This document shows, piece by piece, positions 25,265 through 35,102 of a stretch of DNA of 64,000 nucleotides (positions within the stretch are counted from its first letter, which is position 1; each line of letters begins with the position of its first letter). The translations under genes and the position numbers were made by a program. The stretch comes from Rhizobiales bacterium PAR1 (GTDB lineage: Bacteria; Pseudomonadota; Alphaproteobacteria; Rhizobiales; Beijerinckiaceae), in contig NKIW01000004.1 of the NCBI GenBank assembly GCA_002256205.1, forward strand, positions 263,802 to 327,801. Reading direction: 5' to 3'. Under the pieces are notes generated by a model. That model did no database searches, was not told the origin of the DNA, and saw only the letters and a list, made by a program, of their open reading frames with translations.

Positions 25265-26518
25265 CTAGCGAACCAGGCTCGGGTCGTGCTTGTACACGGC
25301 GAGCAGGTTCGAGGTGTTGCCGAGGATGCGATCGTTGTTGATCATGATCGGGGTCGACATCGCATCGCGCATATGGCGCCCGAGGCTATGGGGGCTGTCA
25401 TTGCGATAGCCGTGGATGCCACAGATCAGGAACGCAAGCTGGACGATCTCGCACAGCCCTTGCGAGGCCGAGACCTTGATTGAGTTCATCGCAACGACAA
25501 AACCGATCGAGGAGAGTTCATCCGGATCGGCCTTGGCACTTTCATAGCGCTCAATGCCGGCGACGATCAGCGCCTTCATGCGCTGCAGCAGCGTGAGAAG
25601 CTCCGCGAGGCGCAGCGCGCCCGGCGGCGTGATGCCGGGGCGACGGCGCGCTTCGGCGCGAACAAAGGCTTCCGCCCGGCCCACGGCGTCGGCGGCAATG
25701 CCATACCAGGTCGCGGCCCAAAGAAGATGGGCGTGCGCGAGCATCGATTGCGCCGCGATATCCGCAAACGGTGCGGGAATGATCTGCTCGACCGGGGCTG
25801 CGCCTTCAAAGGTGAAGTTGTCCGAGCAGGTGCCGCGCATACCGAGCGTGTTCCAGACCTGCGTGCGCTCGAGCGTGTACTGGTCGCGCGTCATCACGGC
25901 CATCACCTGATCGGAGGGCGGCGCATCCGGGCTGCGGCGCGCGGTGATCAGGATGGAATCGGATTCGATACCGTAGGAAATCAGGCAACCTTCCTTGCGG
26001 AGCTGGAAGATCGTGCCCTGCTGGTCCACACCACAGTTCGATGAGCGGAGATCGCCGCCGACGCCGCCACCTTCCGTGGTCGCCGACCCGAGCAGAAGCT
26101 GCTCCGATGCGATGCGCCGCATGAAGCCACGATGCCACTCGGCGTCTTGCGCATGCGTCACAAGGCTTGAAACCTTGATCTGGTGCATGGCGTAGATCAT
26201 GCCGGTGGAGGCGCAGTTCTGCGCGAGCAGGCTGCAAATCTCGGCAATCGCCGTGAGGCTCGCTTCCGGACCGCCCAGTGCTTCCGGGATCATGATCCCG
26301 AGCAGGCGCTCCTTGCGTAGCGCATCGAAGGCTTCCTTCGGAAAGCGCGCCTCGGCATCGACCGAAGCCGAATGTTCCGCGACGAGCTTGCGCAGGGCAC
26401 GCGCCTTTTCCACCAGCACCTTGTCGGACGCCTTGCGGTCGACCGGAGCCAGCGAAGCGGGAACGAGGGAGAAGTCTTCCGCTTGTTCGGCGCGGCGAGC
26501 CGTGGAATTGCGAGTCAT
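25265..26518 (-). CDS. acyl-CoA dehydrogenase-like flavoprotein of the carrier-protein cluster
   Basis: Acyl-CoA dehydrogenase-fold protein, 417 aa from the ATG at 26518. The flavin-contact segment TEGGGVGGDLRSS (about 148-160) stands where TEPGAGSD is usual, and IHGYRNDSP...RHMRDA (369-386) is the conserved C-terminal region. The position of the catalytic Glu in YEGT-type members aligns with I393 (IMINNDRILGN), and no isovaleryl-type Glu is evident. It may therefore catalyse something other than alpha,beta-desaturation, for example oxidation or hydroxylation at a carrier-bound aminoacyl group. ACAD-fold enzymes working on prolyl-carrier proteins are precedent. Its start is one base after the carrier-protein stop (TGATATG), so the two are tightly coupled. 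Confidence 0.85.
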   Translation of the reverse strand: MTRNSTARRAEQAEDFSLVPASLAPVDRKASDKVLVEKARALRKLVAEHSASVDAEARFPKEAFDALRKERLLGIMIPEALGGPEASLTAIAEICSLLAQNCASTGMIYAMHQIKVSSLVTHAQDAEWHRGFMRRIASEQLLLGSATTEGGGVGGDLRSSNCGVDQQGTIFQLRKEGCLISYGIESDSILITARRSPDAPPSDQVMAVMTRDQYTLERTQVWNTLGMRGTCSDNFTFEGAAPVEQIIPAPFADIAAQSMLAHAHLLWAATWYGIAADAVGRAEAFVRAEARRRPGITPPGALRLAELLTLLQRMKALIVAGIERYESAKADPDELSSIGFVVAMNSIKVSASQGLCEIVQLAFLICGIHGYRNDSPHSLGRHMRDAMSTPIMINNDRILGNTSNLLAVYKHDPSLVR

Positions 26519-26519
26519 A

Positions 26520-26768
26520 TCAGGCCGCCATATCCTGCTGGATCTTTTCCAGCGCGCCCTCAATGGCTGCGACCGACGCAAAGTTGCGACGGTTCATCAT
26601 CCGGTCCGGATATTCGATGTCGAACGCTTCCTCGAGCGCCATCATCAACTCGACCGAGGCAAAGGACGTCAGGCCTGCCGCATGTAGATCATCCGTGTCC
26701 CCGAGCGTGTCGATTGCAACGGGAAGGCGGCCATGCTTGGCAAGAATTTCGCGGATCTTCGCTTTCAT
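26520..26768 (-). CDS. acyl/aminoacyl carrier protein
   Basis: Small carrier protein, 82 aa, with an acidic helix II. The phosphopantetheine Ser is S35 in AGLTSFASVELMMALEE, where DSL is the common form; Thr-Ser replaces Asp-Ser, as in other dedicated aminoacyl carriers. The rest (IEYPDRMMNRRNFASVAAIEGAL) matches carrier helices III and IV. It is the first gene of the cluster, directly coupled to the ACAD-like gene and two genes before the ligase, which should load its thiol arm. A phosphopantetheinyl transferase must come from elsewhere. A 7-base inverted repeat lies in its 149-bp leader. Confidence 0.9.
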   Translation of the reverse strand: MKAKIREILAKHGRLPVAIDTLGDTDDLHAAGLTSFASVELMMALEEAFDIEYPDRMMNRRNFASVAAIEGALEKIQQDMAA

Positions 26769-26810
26769 TGTTCAGTCCCACCTGTTTTAACCAAGATATT
26801 GCTCAGGAAA

Positions 26811-26834
26811 CCATACCCATTCGTCTTGGTATGG
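26811..26834. promoter_or_regulatory. inverted repeat in the carrier-protein gene leader
   Basis: Arms CCATACC (26811-26817) and GGTATGG (26828-26834) around a ten-base spacer lie about 45 bp upstream of the carrier-protein start, in the only sizeable gap between the cupin gene and the cluster. It may be an operator or a leader hairpin. No other evidence bears on it. Confidence 0.35.
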
Positions 26835-26917
26835 GGAGGTTCCCTTCTGTTCATTTTCCTGGAAGACTTCCTGTCTTCGTCGATCATTCAACCAAATGCT
26901 TTCCGTCCAAGGACGTT

Positions 26918-27433
26918 TCAGGCCAATTCCGTTGCTTTGTAGCGAGTTTTGATTAAATTCGGGTTGTGCGAATGCTCGAATTCCTCCTGCCGACCCGGCG
27001 GATTGTCGAGCTCGACCGGAAAGAAGATCCGCCCGAGAAACTTCAGCGCCCGCAAGAGAAAGCCACCGGCCACGGGCAACGAATGGCGGCAGACGCAGAT
27101 CTTGCGAACCGAAACCGGCACATGCCAGACACACCAGGTGCCATTGCGGAACAGCGCCACATCGCCAGCGGAGAGCGTCATCGGCGCTTCACCGGGCTTC
27201 TTGACGATCACCTCGCCTTCGAGAATGTGAACGGTCTCGTCCATCCCGAAGTACCAGTTGAAGGTGCCTGCGGTGCAGGACCAGTGCGAGGTCACGGTGG
27301 TCTTGTCCGTGGAGCGTGAAAGCTCCTGAACCTTTGCGACCGGTGAACCGGAAATGATCCACGACGGGCGGATTGGCGAATCCACCAGAGAGGCCACATC
27401 CGGCCGCGCTACGACGATGGCTTGTGCAGACAT
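26918..27433 (-). CDS. cupin domain protein (DUF861/ureidoglycine-aminohydrolase-like)
   Basis: Single-cupin protein, 171 aa. GTFNWYFGMDETVHILEGEVIV and the later GDVALFRNGTWCVWHV are the two cupin motifs of the ChrR/EutQ/DUF861 type, in which only part of the metal-binding His set is kept. A Pro- and charge-rich C-terminus follows. It precedes the carrier-protein gene on the same strand with 149 bp between, so it might belong to that cluster or be a separate unit. No reaction can be assigned. Confidence 0.8.
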   Translation of the reverse strand: MSAQAIVVARPDVASLVDSPIRPSWIISGSPVAKVQELSRSTDKTTVTSHWSCTAGTFNWYFGMDETVHILEGEVIVKKPGEAPMTLSAGDVALFRNGTWCVWHVPVSVRKICVCRHSLPVAGGFLLRALKFLGRIFFPVELDNPPGRQEEFEHSHNPNLIKTRYKATELA

Positions 27434-27592
27434 TCCCTTGTCTTCCCAACTGCCTGAGTTGAGGGAATTTCTACACGGGAGTCATAAACAAGCAGTTTTG
27501 ACGCAGCCAAATCAGGTTTTTCGCTTAATGAAGCGTCAATCCGGCCTGCGATGATATCTTCGTCTTCTGTTGACGATCTTCGCGCGGAACAG

Positions 27593-28891
27593 TCAGCCCG
27601 CCTTGAGAAGCCGTTCGACCGCTGCACCGATCGCAAACATCCGGCGATCCGACATCGGCGCGCCCAGCAGCATCAGGCCCACCGGCAGGCCCGCGACGGG
27701 AAGCGGAAGCGAGAGTCCTGGCACATCGAAGAAATTGCCGAAATTCGTGTTGCGCAGCGCCAGAATGTTCACGGCATTGAACAGCGTATCGTCCGCTTCC
27801 AGCGGTGCAATCATAGGCGCGCGGATCGCCACCGTCGGCAGCGCCAGAACATCATAGGCGCTCAGGCGCGCGGCAAAGGCAGGCTTGAGCATCTCGCGCC
27901 GCTGCATCGCTTCGATATAGCCGCGCGCGGGGGTGTTATAGCCCAACATGATACGGGAAAGGACACGGCGATCAAAAGCCTCCGGCGTCTTCTCCACGGC
28001 ACCCGCGTGGATTTGTGCCGCTTCGCAAGCCGCGATGGGGCCGATGGCCAGCGCCTCGCGCATCGCTAAAATAAGGTCGTCGATGCTCATCTCGACAACC
28101 CTTGCACCGGCTTTGACAAGACTTGCTAGGCCGGCCTCGAACGCTTCGGACACCTCCGGCTCGAGAGCCTCGAACATCAGCCCGCGCGGCACACCGATGC
28201 GCAACCCGGCAAGATCCACTGCGGGCAAGGTCGAAGGTTCATCACCGGCCATGATGGCGTCCGCTGCCGCGCAATCGGCAACGGTGCGCGCCAGTGGACC
28301 GATGCTGTCCAGTGCATAAGAGAGCGGGAAGCAGCCTTCCTTCGGAATGCGTGTGCTGGTCGGCTTGAAGCCGACAATGCCGTTGAACGCGGCGGGAATT
28401 CGGGTCGAACCGCCGGTATCTGTCCCCAGCGTGAAGTCTGCGATACCAAGTCCGACCGAGACCGCACCGCCAGAGGTCGAGCCGCCGGGCGCGCGGTCAT
28501 GCGCGGCAGCATTCCCCGGCGTGCCGTAGTGCGGGTTAAGGCCGAGGCCGGAGTAGGCGAATTCGCTCATGTTGGTGCGGCCGATGATCACCGCACCAGC
28601 CCGGCGGATACGCGCAACAGCAACGGCATCTTTTGTTGCGGCAGGCGCATTGCGCAGCATGGCTGAGCCCGCGGGTGTCGGACTTCCGGCAATATCAAAA
28701 AGGTCTTTCACCGAGACGATCTTGCCGTCCAGCGGTCCAAGCGAAAGCCCAGCTTTCCGGCGGGCATCAGCAGCATCGGCCTCGGCGCGCGCGGTCTTCG
28801 GCATCCGTACCGTAAAGACATGGCGGGCGGCAGGGGCTTCGGAGGCTTCCAATGCGGCTTCGAGCTTGTCACGAACGGCAGGAGGGGTCAT
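27593..28891 (-). CDS. amidase (amidase signature family)
   Basis: Ser-Ser-Lys hydrolase of the amidase signature family, 432 aa from the ATG at 28891; an in-frame ATG at 28906 is possible. The catalytic Lys is in GKIVSVKDLFD. The Gly/Ser loop GGSTSGGAV holds the cis-Ser, and GTDTGGSTRIPAAFNG holds the nucleophile Ser. The family splits a wide range of amides, and no GatB or GatC is nearby, so it is not the glutamyl-tRNA amidotransferase subunit. It lies upstream of the cupin on the same strand (159 bp between). A role with the carrier-protein cluster, such as trimming an amide product, is possible but unsupported. Confidence 0.88.
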   Translation of the reverse strand: MTPPAVRDKLEAALEASEAPAARHVFTVRMPKTARAEADAADARRKAGLSLGPLDGKIVSVKDLFDIAGSPTPAGSAMLRNAPAATKDAVAVARIRRAGAVIIGRTNMSEFAYSGLGLNPHYGTPGNAAAHDRAPGGSTSGGAVSVGLGIADFTLGTDTGGSTRIPAAFNGIVGFKPTSTRIPKEGCFPLSYALDSIGPLARTVADCAAADAIMAGDEPSTLPAVDLAGLRIGVPRGLMFEALEPEVSEAFEAGLASLVKAGARVVEMSIDDLILAMREALAIGPIAACEAAQIHAGAVEKTPEAFDRRVLSRIMLGYNTPARGYIEAMQRREMLKPAFAARLSAYDVLALPTVAIRAPMIAPLEADDTLFNAVNILALRNTNFGNFFDVPGLSLPLPVAGLPVGLMLLGAPMSDRRMFAIGAAVERLLKAG

Positions 28892-28990
28892 CGGGCACCA
28901 TGGCATTAAAAGGCGTCGGGCAGCAAAACGGGGTTGCGCCCATGGTAGGCGCAACCCCGTCTGATTGCCTAGGGTCTTGAGCCCGAAAAC

Positions 28991-30829
28991 TCACTCGTCC
29001 GGAAGGATGCGCACCGCGCCCTTGTCAGCGCTGGCAGCCATCAGGCCATAGGCGCGCAGCGCCTGCGTCACATTCCTTTTGCGCGGCTTCGCCGGCTTCC
29101 ACCCGAGCTTGTCCTGCTCAACGCGGCGCTTGGCCAGTTCCTCATCCGAAACCTTGAGGTGAATGCTGCGCGCCGGGATATCGATCTCAATGATATCGCC
29201 CTCGCGAACGAGACCGATCGGTCCGCCCGAAGCGGCTTCCGGTGAGATATGGCCGATCGAGAGCCCTGAGGAGCCACCGGAGAAGCGGCCATCGGTGATC
29301 AGCGCGCAAACCTTGCCGAGCTTTTTCGATTTGAGATAGCTTGTGGGATAGAGCATTTCCTGCATGCCCGGCCCACCCTTCGGGCCTTCGTAGCGGATCA
29401 GCACGACATCACCCGGCACAACATCGCCGTTGAGAATGCCGAGGATCGAGGCATCCTGGCTCTCGAAGATGCGCGCGCGGCCGGTGAAGGTGAGCGAGCC
29501 CTCATCGACGCCCGCCGTCTTCACGATGGAACCGTTAGGCGCAATATTCCCGTAGAGCACAGCGAGGCCGCCGTCCTTCGAGAAAGCGTGGCTCGACTGA
29601 CGGATCACGCCCTTTTCACGATCCGAATCCAACTCGCGGAAGCGCGATTCCTGACTGAAGGCGGTCTGCGAGGGCACGCCACCGGGCGCGGCCTTGAAGA
29701 AGGTGCCCACGGTTTCCGAATTCGAGCGCTTGATATCCCAGCGCGCGAGGGCCGCGCCGAGGTTTTCGGCATGGATTGAGCCGCACTCCGAATGGATCAG
29801 TCCGGCGCGGTCGAGTTCGCCCAGAATGCCCATGATGCCGCCGGCGCGATGCACATCCTCGATATGCACATCCGCTACAGCCGGCGCGACCTTGCACAGC
29901 ACGGGAACCTTGCGCGAGAGACGGTCGATATCCTTCATCGTGAAGTCGACGCCAGCTTCATGCGCAGCGGCAAGCAGATGGAGCACGGTGTTTGTCGAAC
30001 CGCCCATCGCGATATCGAGGGTCATCGCGTTCTCGAACGCCTTGAAGGTCGCGATGGCGCGCGGAAGCACGCTCGCGTCGTCCTGCTCGTAATAGCGCTT
30101 GGCGAGATCGACGATGAGATGCCCGGCCTCGACGAAGAGGCGCTTGCGATCCGCGTGGGTCGCGAGCACGGTGCCGTTGCCCGGCAGCGCGAGGCCCAGC
30201 GCCTCGGTGAGGCAATTCATCGAGTTGGCGGTAAACATGCCCGAGCAGGAGCCGCAAGTCGGGCAGGCATTCTGCTCCATGCTCTGGACTTCCGCATCGG
30301 AATAACTGTCGTCGGCAGCGTAGACCATGGCATCGATGAGGTCGATGGCGCGCTCTTTGCCCTTGATGGTGACCTTGCCGGCCTCCATCGGTCCGCCCGA
30401 AACGAAGACGACCGGGATATTGAGGCGCATCGCCGCCATCAGCATACCCGGCGTGATCTTGTCGCAGTTCGAAATGCAGACGAGCGCATCGGCGCAATGC
30501 GCGTTGACCATGTACTCTATGCTGTCCGCGATAATCTCGCGGGACGGTAGCGAATAGAGCATCCCGTCATGGCCCATCGCGATGCCGTCATCGACCGCGA
30601 TGGTGTTGAATTCCTTGGCAACACCGCCCGCCGCCTCGATCTCGCGTGCAACAAGCTGCCCGAGCGGGTGCAGATGCACATGGCCCGGCACGAACTGGGT
30701 GAAGGAATTGGCAATCGCAATGATCGGCTTGCCGAAATCGCCATCCTTCATGCCTGTCGCGCGCCAGAGGCCGCGCGCACCGGCCATGTTGCGGCCATGC
30801 GTGGTGGTACGAGAGCGATAGGCAGGCAT
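28991..30829 (-). CDS. ilvD: dihydroxy-acid dehydratase
   Basis: Fe-S dehydratase giving 2-keto-isovalerate and 2-keto-3-methylvalerate in branched-chain amino acid synthesis, 612 aa. Cluster-binding cysteines are seen in [11 protein letters not shown] and [19 protein letters not shown], and [11 protein letters not shown] and the [15 protein letters not shown] end are diagnostic. The length fits the E. coli-type enzyme. It stands alone on the minus strand, 202 bp upstream of the mutB end, with AT-rich sequence and GAATTC repeats in the leader (about 30940-30955) but no recognisable attenuator. Confidence 0.96.
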   Translation of the reverse strand: MPAYRSRTTTHGRNMAGARGLWRATGMKDGDFGKPIIAIANSFTQFVPGHVHLHPLGQLVAREIEAAGGVAKEFNTIAVDDGIAMGHDGMLYSLPSREIIADSIEYMVNAHCADALVCISNCDKITPGMLMAAMRLNIPVVFVSGGPMEAGKVTIKGKERAIDLIDAMVYAADDSYSDAEVQSMEQNACPTCGSCSGMFTANSMNCLTEALGLALPGNGTVLATHADRKRLFVEAGHLIVDLAKRYYEQDDASVLPRAIATFKAFENAMTLDIAMGGSTNTVLHLLAAAHEAGVDFTMKDIDRLSRKVPVLCKVAPAVADVHIEDVHRAGGIMGILGELDRAGLIHSECGSIHAENLGAALARWDIKRSNSETVGTFFKAAPGGVPSQTAFSQESRFRELDSDREKGVIRQSSHAFSKDGGLAVLYGNIAPNGSIVKTAGVDEGSLTFTGRARIFESQDASILGILNGDVVPGDVVLIRYEGPKGGPGMQEMLYPTSYLKSKKLGKVCALITDGRFSGGSSGLSIGHISPEAASGGPIGLVREGDIIEIDIPARSIHLKVSDEELAKRRVEQDKLGWKPAKPRKRNVTQALRAYGLMAASADKGAVRILPDE

Positions 30830-31032
30830 GGGTGTTTCCTCAGTTTTGGATCTTGGGGTATCCTTACGCCAAGAGGCGCCCCCCCCTCAAGTGAATGCGC
30901 ACATTATATCGCTGCCCGCGCAGACGGAAAGCCCCTGCATACAGAATTCGGAATTCCAAATTTCCTGGTCAGGAGCAAAGGGTCGACGCGGAATCGCCTC
31001 GGCCTCTGGCCGTCTCAGGTGAGGTTGGTGCC

Positions 31033-33192
31033 TTACGCCACCTTCGGCTGGGCGTAGCCGAGCTTCTGGTTGAGACCGTCGAGCAGTCTCTCCGCTGCAT
31101 CGGCGATGACCGTACCCGGCGGGAAGATCGCGGCGGCACCGGCATCAAGCAACGCCTGAAAATCCTGCGGCGGGATGACGCCACCAACGACGATCATGAT
31201 ATCCGCACGTCCGAGCTTTTCGAGTTCCGCCTTGAGCGCCGGAACCAGCGTCAGGTGCCCCGCAGCGAGAGACGAGACGCCAATGATATGCGCCTTGCCA
31301 CCCACCGCCTGCTGCGCGGCTTCTTCAGGTGTCGCGAAAAGCGGGCCGATCTCGACGTCAAACCCAAGGTCGGCAAAGGCCGAGGCAATGACCTTCTGGC
31401 CGCGATCATGCCCGTCCTGCCCCATCTTGGCGACGAGGATTTTCGGGCGGCGACCATCGTTTTCCGCAAAGGCCTGCGTCATGCCAGAAACACGCTGGAA
31501 CGCCGGGTTTTTCTCGCCAACCTGATCGCGATAGACACCGGAAATCGCCTTGATCTCGGCCTTATGGCGAGAGAAAGCACGTTCGAGCGCGAGGCTGATT
31601 TCGCCAACGGTCGCCTTGGCGCGGGCGGCATCGACCGCGAGGCCGAGGAGGTTGCCGGTTTTTGAGCGCGCCGCGTGTTCGAGCGCCGCGAGGGCCGCCT
31701 TCACATCATCCGGGTTGCGCTCGGCCTTGAGGCGCTTGAGCTTCTCGATCTGCATCGCGCGGACAGCCGCGTTATCGACCTTCAGAACGTCGATCGGCTT
31801 TTCATCCGTCAGGATGAACTTGTTGACGCCGATGATGGTCTGCTCGCCGGAATCGATGCGCCCTTGCGTGCGTGCCGCCGCTTCCTCGATGCGGAGCTTC
31901 GGAATGCCCGCCTCGATGGCTTTCGCCATGCCGCCGAGGCGCTCGACCTCCTCGATATGGCTCCAGGCGCGCGCGGCGAGATCCGCCGTCAGCTTCTCGA
32001 CATAGCGCGAGCCGCCCCAGGGATCGATGATGCGGTTCGTGCCGGCTTCCTGCTGGATCAGGAGCTGGGTATTGCGGGCGATGCGCGCGGAGAAATCCGT
32101 CGGCAGCGCCAATGCCTCATCGAGTGCGTTGGTATGGAGCGACTGGGTGTGGCCTTGCGTCGCCGCCATAGCTTCGACGCAGGTGCGGATTGCATTGTTG
32201 AACACGTCCTGCGCGGTCAGCGACCAGCCCGAGGTCTGGCAATGGGTGCGCAGCGGCAGCGATTTCTCGCTTTTCGGGTTGAATCCCTTCACGAGCTTCG
32301 CCCAAAGGAGGCGCGCGGCGCGCATCTTGGCGACTTCCATGAAGAAGTTCATGCCAATCGCCCAGAAGAACGAGAGGCGCGGCGCGAAGCGATCGACATC
32401 CAGCCCCGCCGCGATGCCCGCGCGGAGGTATTCGACGCCATCGGCCAGCGTATAGGCGAGTTCAAGGTCCTGCGTCGCGCCGGCTTCCTGCATGTGGTAG
32501 CCGGAAATCGAGATCGAGTTGAATTTCGGCATATGCTGGGCGGTATAGCCGAAGATATCCGAGATGATCCGCATCGACCCTTCAGGCGGGTAGATATAGG
32601 TATTGCGGACCATGAACTCTTTCAGAATATCGTTCTGGATCGTCCCCGAAAGCTGCTCGGGCTTCACGCCCTGCTCTTCCGCCGCGACAATATACAGTGC
32701 GAGAATCGGCAGCACCGCGCCGTTCATCGTCATCGAGACCGACATCTGATCGAGCGGAATGCCGTCGAACAATGTGCGCATGTCGTAGATCGAATCGATC
32801 GCCACGCCCGCCATGCCGACATCGCCCGAGACGCGCGGATGATCGGAATCGTAGCCGCGATGAGTGGCCAGATCGAAAGCGACTGAAAGACCCTTCTGCC
32901 CCGCCGCGAGGTTGCGGCGATAGAAGGCGTTGGAATCCTCCGCTGTCGAGAAACCGGCGTATTGGCGGATCGTCCAGGGCTGGTTGACGTACATCGTCGG
33001 GTACGGCCCGCGCACGAACGGCGCGACGCCCGGCCAACTATCGAGATGGCTGATACCCTTGAGCGCAGATTCTTCCGTCAACGCCAGGATCGCGATGCCT
33101 TCCGGCGTCGCCCAGGCCTCGACATCGGGCGCCGCAACCGAAGCGTGGCTGCGGGCGAAGGGAATGGTCGAAAAATCAGGAATGCTACCCAT
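31033..33192 (-). CDS. mutB: methylmalonyl-CoA mutase large (catalytic) subunit
   Basis: Adenosylcobalamin enzyme converting (R)-methylmalonyl-CoA to succinyl-CoA, 719 aa. The TIM-barrel half has RPYPTMY-like [19 protein letters not shown] and TNAL-type segments. The C-terminal B12 domain starts near residue 590, with [15 protein letters not shown] holding the base-off His, then [12 protein letters not shown] and VVVGGVIPP. It starts 14 bp after the small-subunit stop and ends the propionate operon pccB-pccA-mutA-mutB. No mutase chaperone (meaB) or epimerase is in view. Confidence 0.96.
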   Translation of the reverse strand: MGSIPDFSTIPFARSHASVAAPDVEAWATPEGIAILALTEESALKGISHLDSWPGVAPFVRGPYPTMYVNQPWTIRQYAGFSTAEDSNAFYRRNLAAGQKGLSVAFDLATHRGYDSDHPRVSGDVGMAGVAIDSIYDMRTLFDGIPLDQMSVSMTMNGAVLPILALYIVAAEEQGVKPEQLSGTIQNDILKEFMVRNTYIYPPEGSMRIISDIFGYTAQHMPKFNSISISGYHMQEAGATQDLELAYTLADGVEYLRAGIAAGLDVDRFAPRLSFFWAIGMNFFMEVAKMRAARLLWAKLVKGFNPKSEKSLPLRTHCQTSGWSLTAQDVFNNAIRTCVEAMAATQGHTQSLHTNALDEALALPTDFSARIARNTQLLIQQEAGTNRIIDPWGGSRYVEKLTADLAARAWSHIEEVERLGGMAKAIEAGIPKLRIEEAAARTQGRIDSGEQTIIGVNKFILTDEKPIDVLKVDNAAVRAMQIEKLKRLKAERNPDDVKAALAALEHAARSKTGNLLGLAVDAARAKATVGEISLALERAFSRHKAEIKAISGVYRDQVGEKNPAFQRVSGMTQAFAENDGRRPKILVAKMGQDGHDRGQKVIASAFADLGFDVEIGPLFATPEEAAQQAVGGKAHIIGVSSLAAGHLTLVPALKAELEKLGRADIMIVVGGVIPPQDFQALLDAGAAAIFPPGTVIADAAERLLDGLNQKLGYAQPKVA

Positions 33193-33206
33193 TATTCTTC
33201 TCCCTG

Positions 33207-35102
33207 TTACGCCCCGGCCGCGCCGAGCAATATGTCGAGAAGGTTCAGCACATTGCAGCCGACAAAGGCGAAGTTGCCGATACCGGCTTCGCGCAAGGCG
33301 GCTTCATACTTGCCGGGACGCCCGGCCAGCAGAAGCGACGTCGCTCCTGCCTTGGCCAGCCTACGCGCAGCTTCCTCGACCAAAGTATCCTCCGGCCCCA
33401 GAGCCTCCTGCGCCGGGCCGAAGTAGACCACATCCGACGAGGCGAGGCAGACGAATTTGGTCTCAGCCGCGCGGAAGGCGGCGATCAGCGCGCCAAGATC
33501 GGTGATGCCCTCTGCATCAGCAAAGCCATCGTTCGTGATGACCTCGAAGCCGCCAGCCTCGAAGAAATTCTTCGCAAACATCGCGCGCGCCGTGAAATCC
33601 GCGACGCGGCCAAGGTTGGCGAGAAAAATCGTCGGGCGTTTGCCGCTTTTGGTCTTGGCGGCATCGGCGCGGTCGCGCAGAGCCTCGTAAGGCTCGGCAA
33701 GACGCATCGGCGGCAACGGCACATCCGCCAGCTTCACCTTGATCGGGGCGAGAACCTCGACAGGCTTCTCGGCGATGTTCGGAAACTCGCTGACGCCAGT
33801 GATCGGCGTGCGGCGGGTCGAGATATCCTTGACCCGTGCATCGCGGGTATCTCGGATCATCTCCGGGACGAAGCCGTTGCCGAGCGCAGCAGCGAGACCC
33901 TTATCGCCTTCGTGGCTTTGGGTTTCAATGAGCTGGAACAGGCCCCAGGCCTTGGCGGCGATCTCTTCCGTCAGCGCTTCGATGCTCCCTGCACCAGCAG
34001 CGGGATCGATGACGCGATGGAGATTGGTTTCCTCTGTGAGAATGAGGCTCGTGTTCCGCGCAAGGCGGCGCGCCGCGCTATCGGCGAGACCGAGTGCCGC
34101 CGTGAAGGGCTGCACCTCGATCGAATCCGCGCCGCCAATTCCGGCTGCGAAGGTCGCGATCGTGTTGCGCAGCAGGTTCACATAGGGGTCACGCCGCGCC
34201 AGCATCCGCCAGGCGGTTTCGGCGTGGAGGCGGACCGGCTTGGCTTCCAGCCCGCACGCTTCCTCGATCCGCGACCAGAGAAGGCGCAGTGCACGGAATT
34301 TCGCGATGGTGAGAAACTGGTCGTCATCTGCTGCCAGTGTGAAGGACAGCATCGCCGGGATATCAGCGAGCGCGACGCCGCGCTCGGAAAGGCCGCGCAA
34401 ATAGGCCGCGCCCTGCGCGATCACGACCGCAAGCTCCTGCCCTTCGCTCGCACCGGCCTCATGGAACGGGCGGCCATCACAGCGCAGGAACGGGCCCTTG
34501 AAGCCCTGCTCCTGCAGGTGGGCGATCACGTCTCGCGTGTTGTTGAGGATCGCGGGAAAAGCGAGCGGCAGCCGGCCGGTGACGGCATAATCCGCCAGCG
34601 GCTGGAGGCCGAAATCAACATCCAGCGTCGCGCCGGGCAGACGGTTGCGCTTGGCGTAAGTGGCGAAGGCTTCCGCAACTGCACGCCCGCCGAACGGCGC
34701 CGATTCAAGCCGCACGGCGATGAGATCGACATGGACGCCCGCGAGCGCCGCATCGAGGACGCCCGGCGAGGCATCGCGCAGGCCGAATCCACGCGCATGG
34801 TGCGCGCCGGAGAAGGCGAGCACCACGCTATCGGCCGCGCCCAGCAAATCCTCATGGATCAGCGCATTGCCCCGCTCGGCATCCGGATCTTCGAGCCGGG
34901 CGACGATACGCCAGCGGTTCGCACCGCGCGCGCCAGCAACCGGCGCGACATCGGCCCGGCGCGGGTGCAACGGGAAAATGGCGATGCCATCTGCTGTGCG
35001 GCCCACGAGGGTTTTTTCGAAATCCGCGCCCTTGAGAACGCGGTCCACCGCTGCCCGCCATTCGGTCTCGGTGGCCTTCGGGAAAGCAGCGGCGAAATCC
35101 AT
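33207..35102 (-). CDS. mutA: methylmalonyl-CoA mutase small subunit
   Basis: Structural partner of MutB in the heterodimeric mutase, 631 aa from the ATG at 35102; a GTG three bases earlier is an alternative. It follows the mutase fold ([32 protein letters not shown]) but the C-terminal B12 domain is degenerate. It lacks the DxHxxG His motif and ends [15 protein letters not shown]. This fits the inactive subunit of MutAB enzymes rather than a second catalytic copy. The start overlaps the pccA stop as TGATG, so the two are translationally coupled. Confidence 0.94.
   Translation of the reverse strand: MDFAAAFPKATETEWRAAVDRVLKGADFEKTLVGRTADGIAIFPLHPRRADVAPVAGARGANRWRIVARLEDPDAERGNALIHEDLLGAADSVVLAFSGAHHARGFGLRDASPGVLDAALAGVHVDLIAVRLESAPFGGRAVAEAFATYAKRNRLPGATLDVDFGLQPLADYAVTGRLPLAFPAILNNTRDVIAHLQEQGFKGPFLRCDGRPFHEAGASEGQELAVVIAQGAAYLRGLSERGVALADIPAMLSFTLAADDDQFLTIAKFRALRLLWSRIEEACGLEAKPVRLHAETAWRMLARRDPYVNLLRNTIATFAAGIGGADSIEVQPFTAALGLADSAARRLARNTSLILTEETNLHRVIDPAAGAGSIEALTEEIAAKAWGLFQLIETQSHEGDKGLAAALGNGFVPEMIRDTRDARVKDISTRRTPITGVSEFPNIAEKPVEVLAPIKVKLADVPLPPMRLAEPYEALRDRADAAKTKSGKRPTIFLANLGRVADFTARAMFAKNFFEAGGFEVITNDGFADAEGITDLGALIAAFRAAETKFVCLASSDVVYFGPAQEALGPEDTLVEEAARRLAKAGATSLLLAGRPGKYEAALREAGIGNFAFVGCNVLNLLDILLGAAGA

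Noticed and set aside
26787-27134. 115-codon minus-strand frame between the cupin and carrier-protein genes
   Set aside because: It overlaps the 3' half of the cupin gene in another frame, lacks a ribosome site and shows no domain.
30940-30955. GAATTC repeats in the ilvD leader as an operator
   Set aside because: The two GAATTC units are short and direct, with no extended symmetry, so chance is a sufficient explanation.
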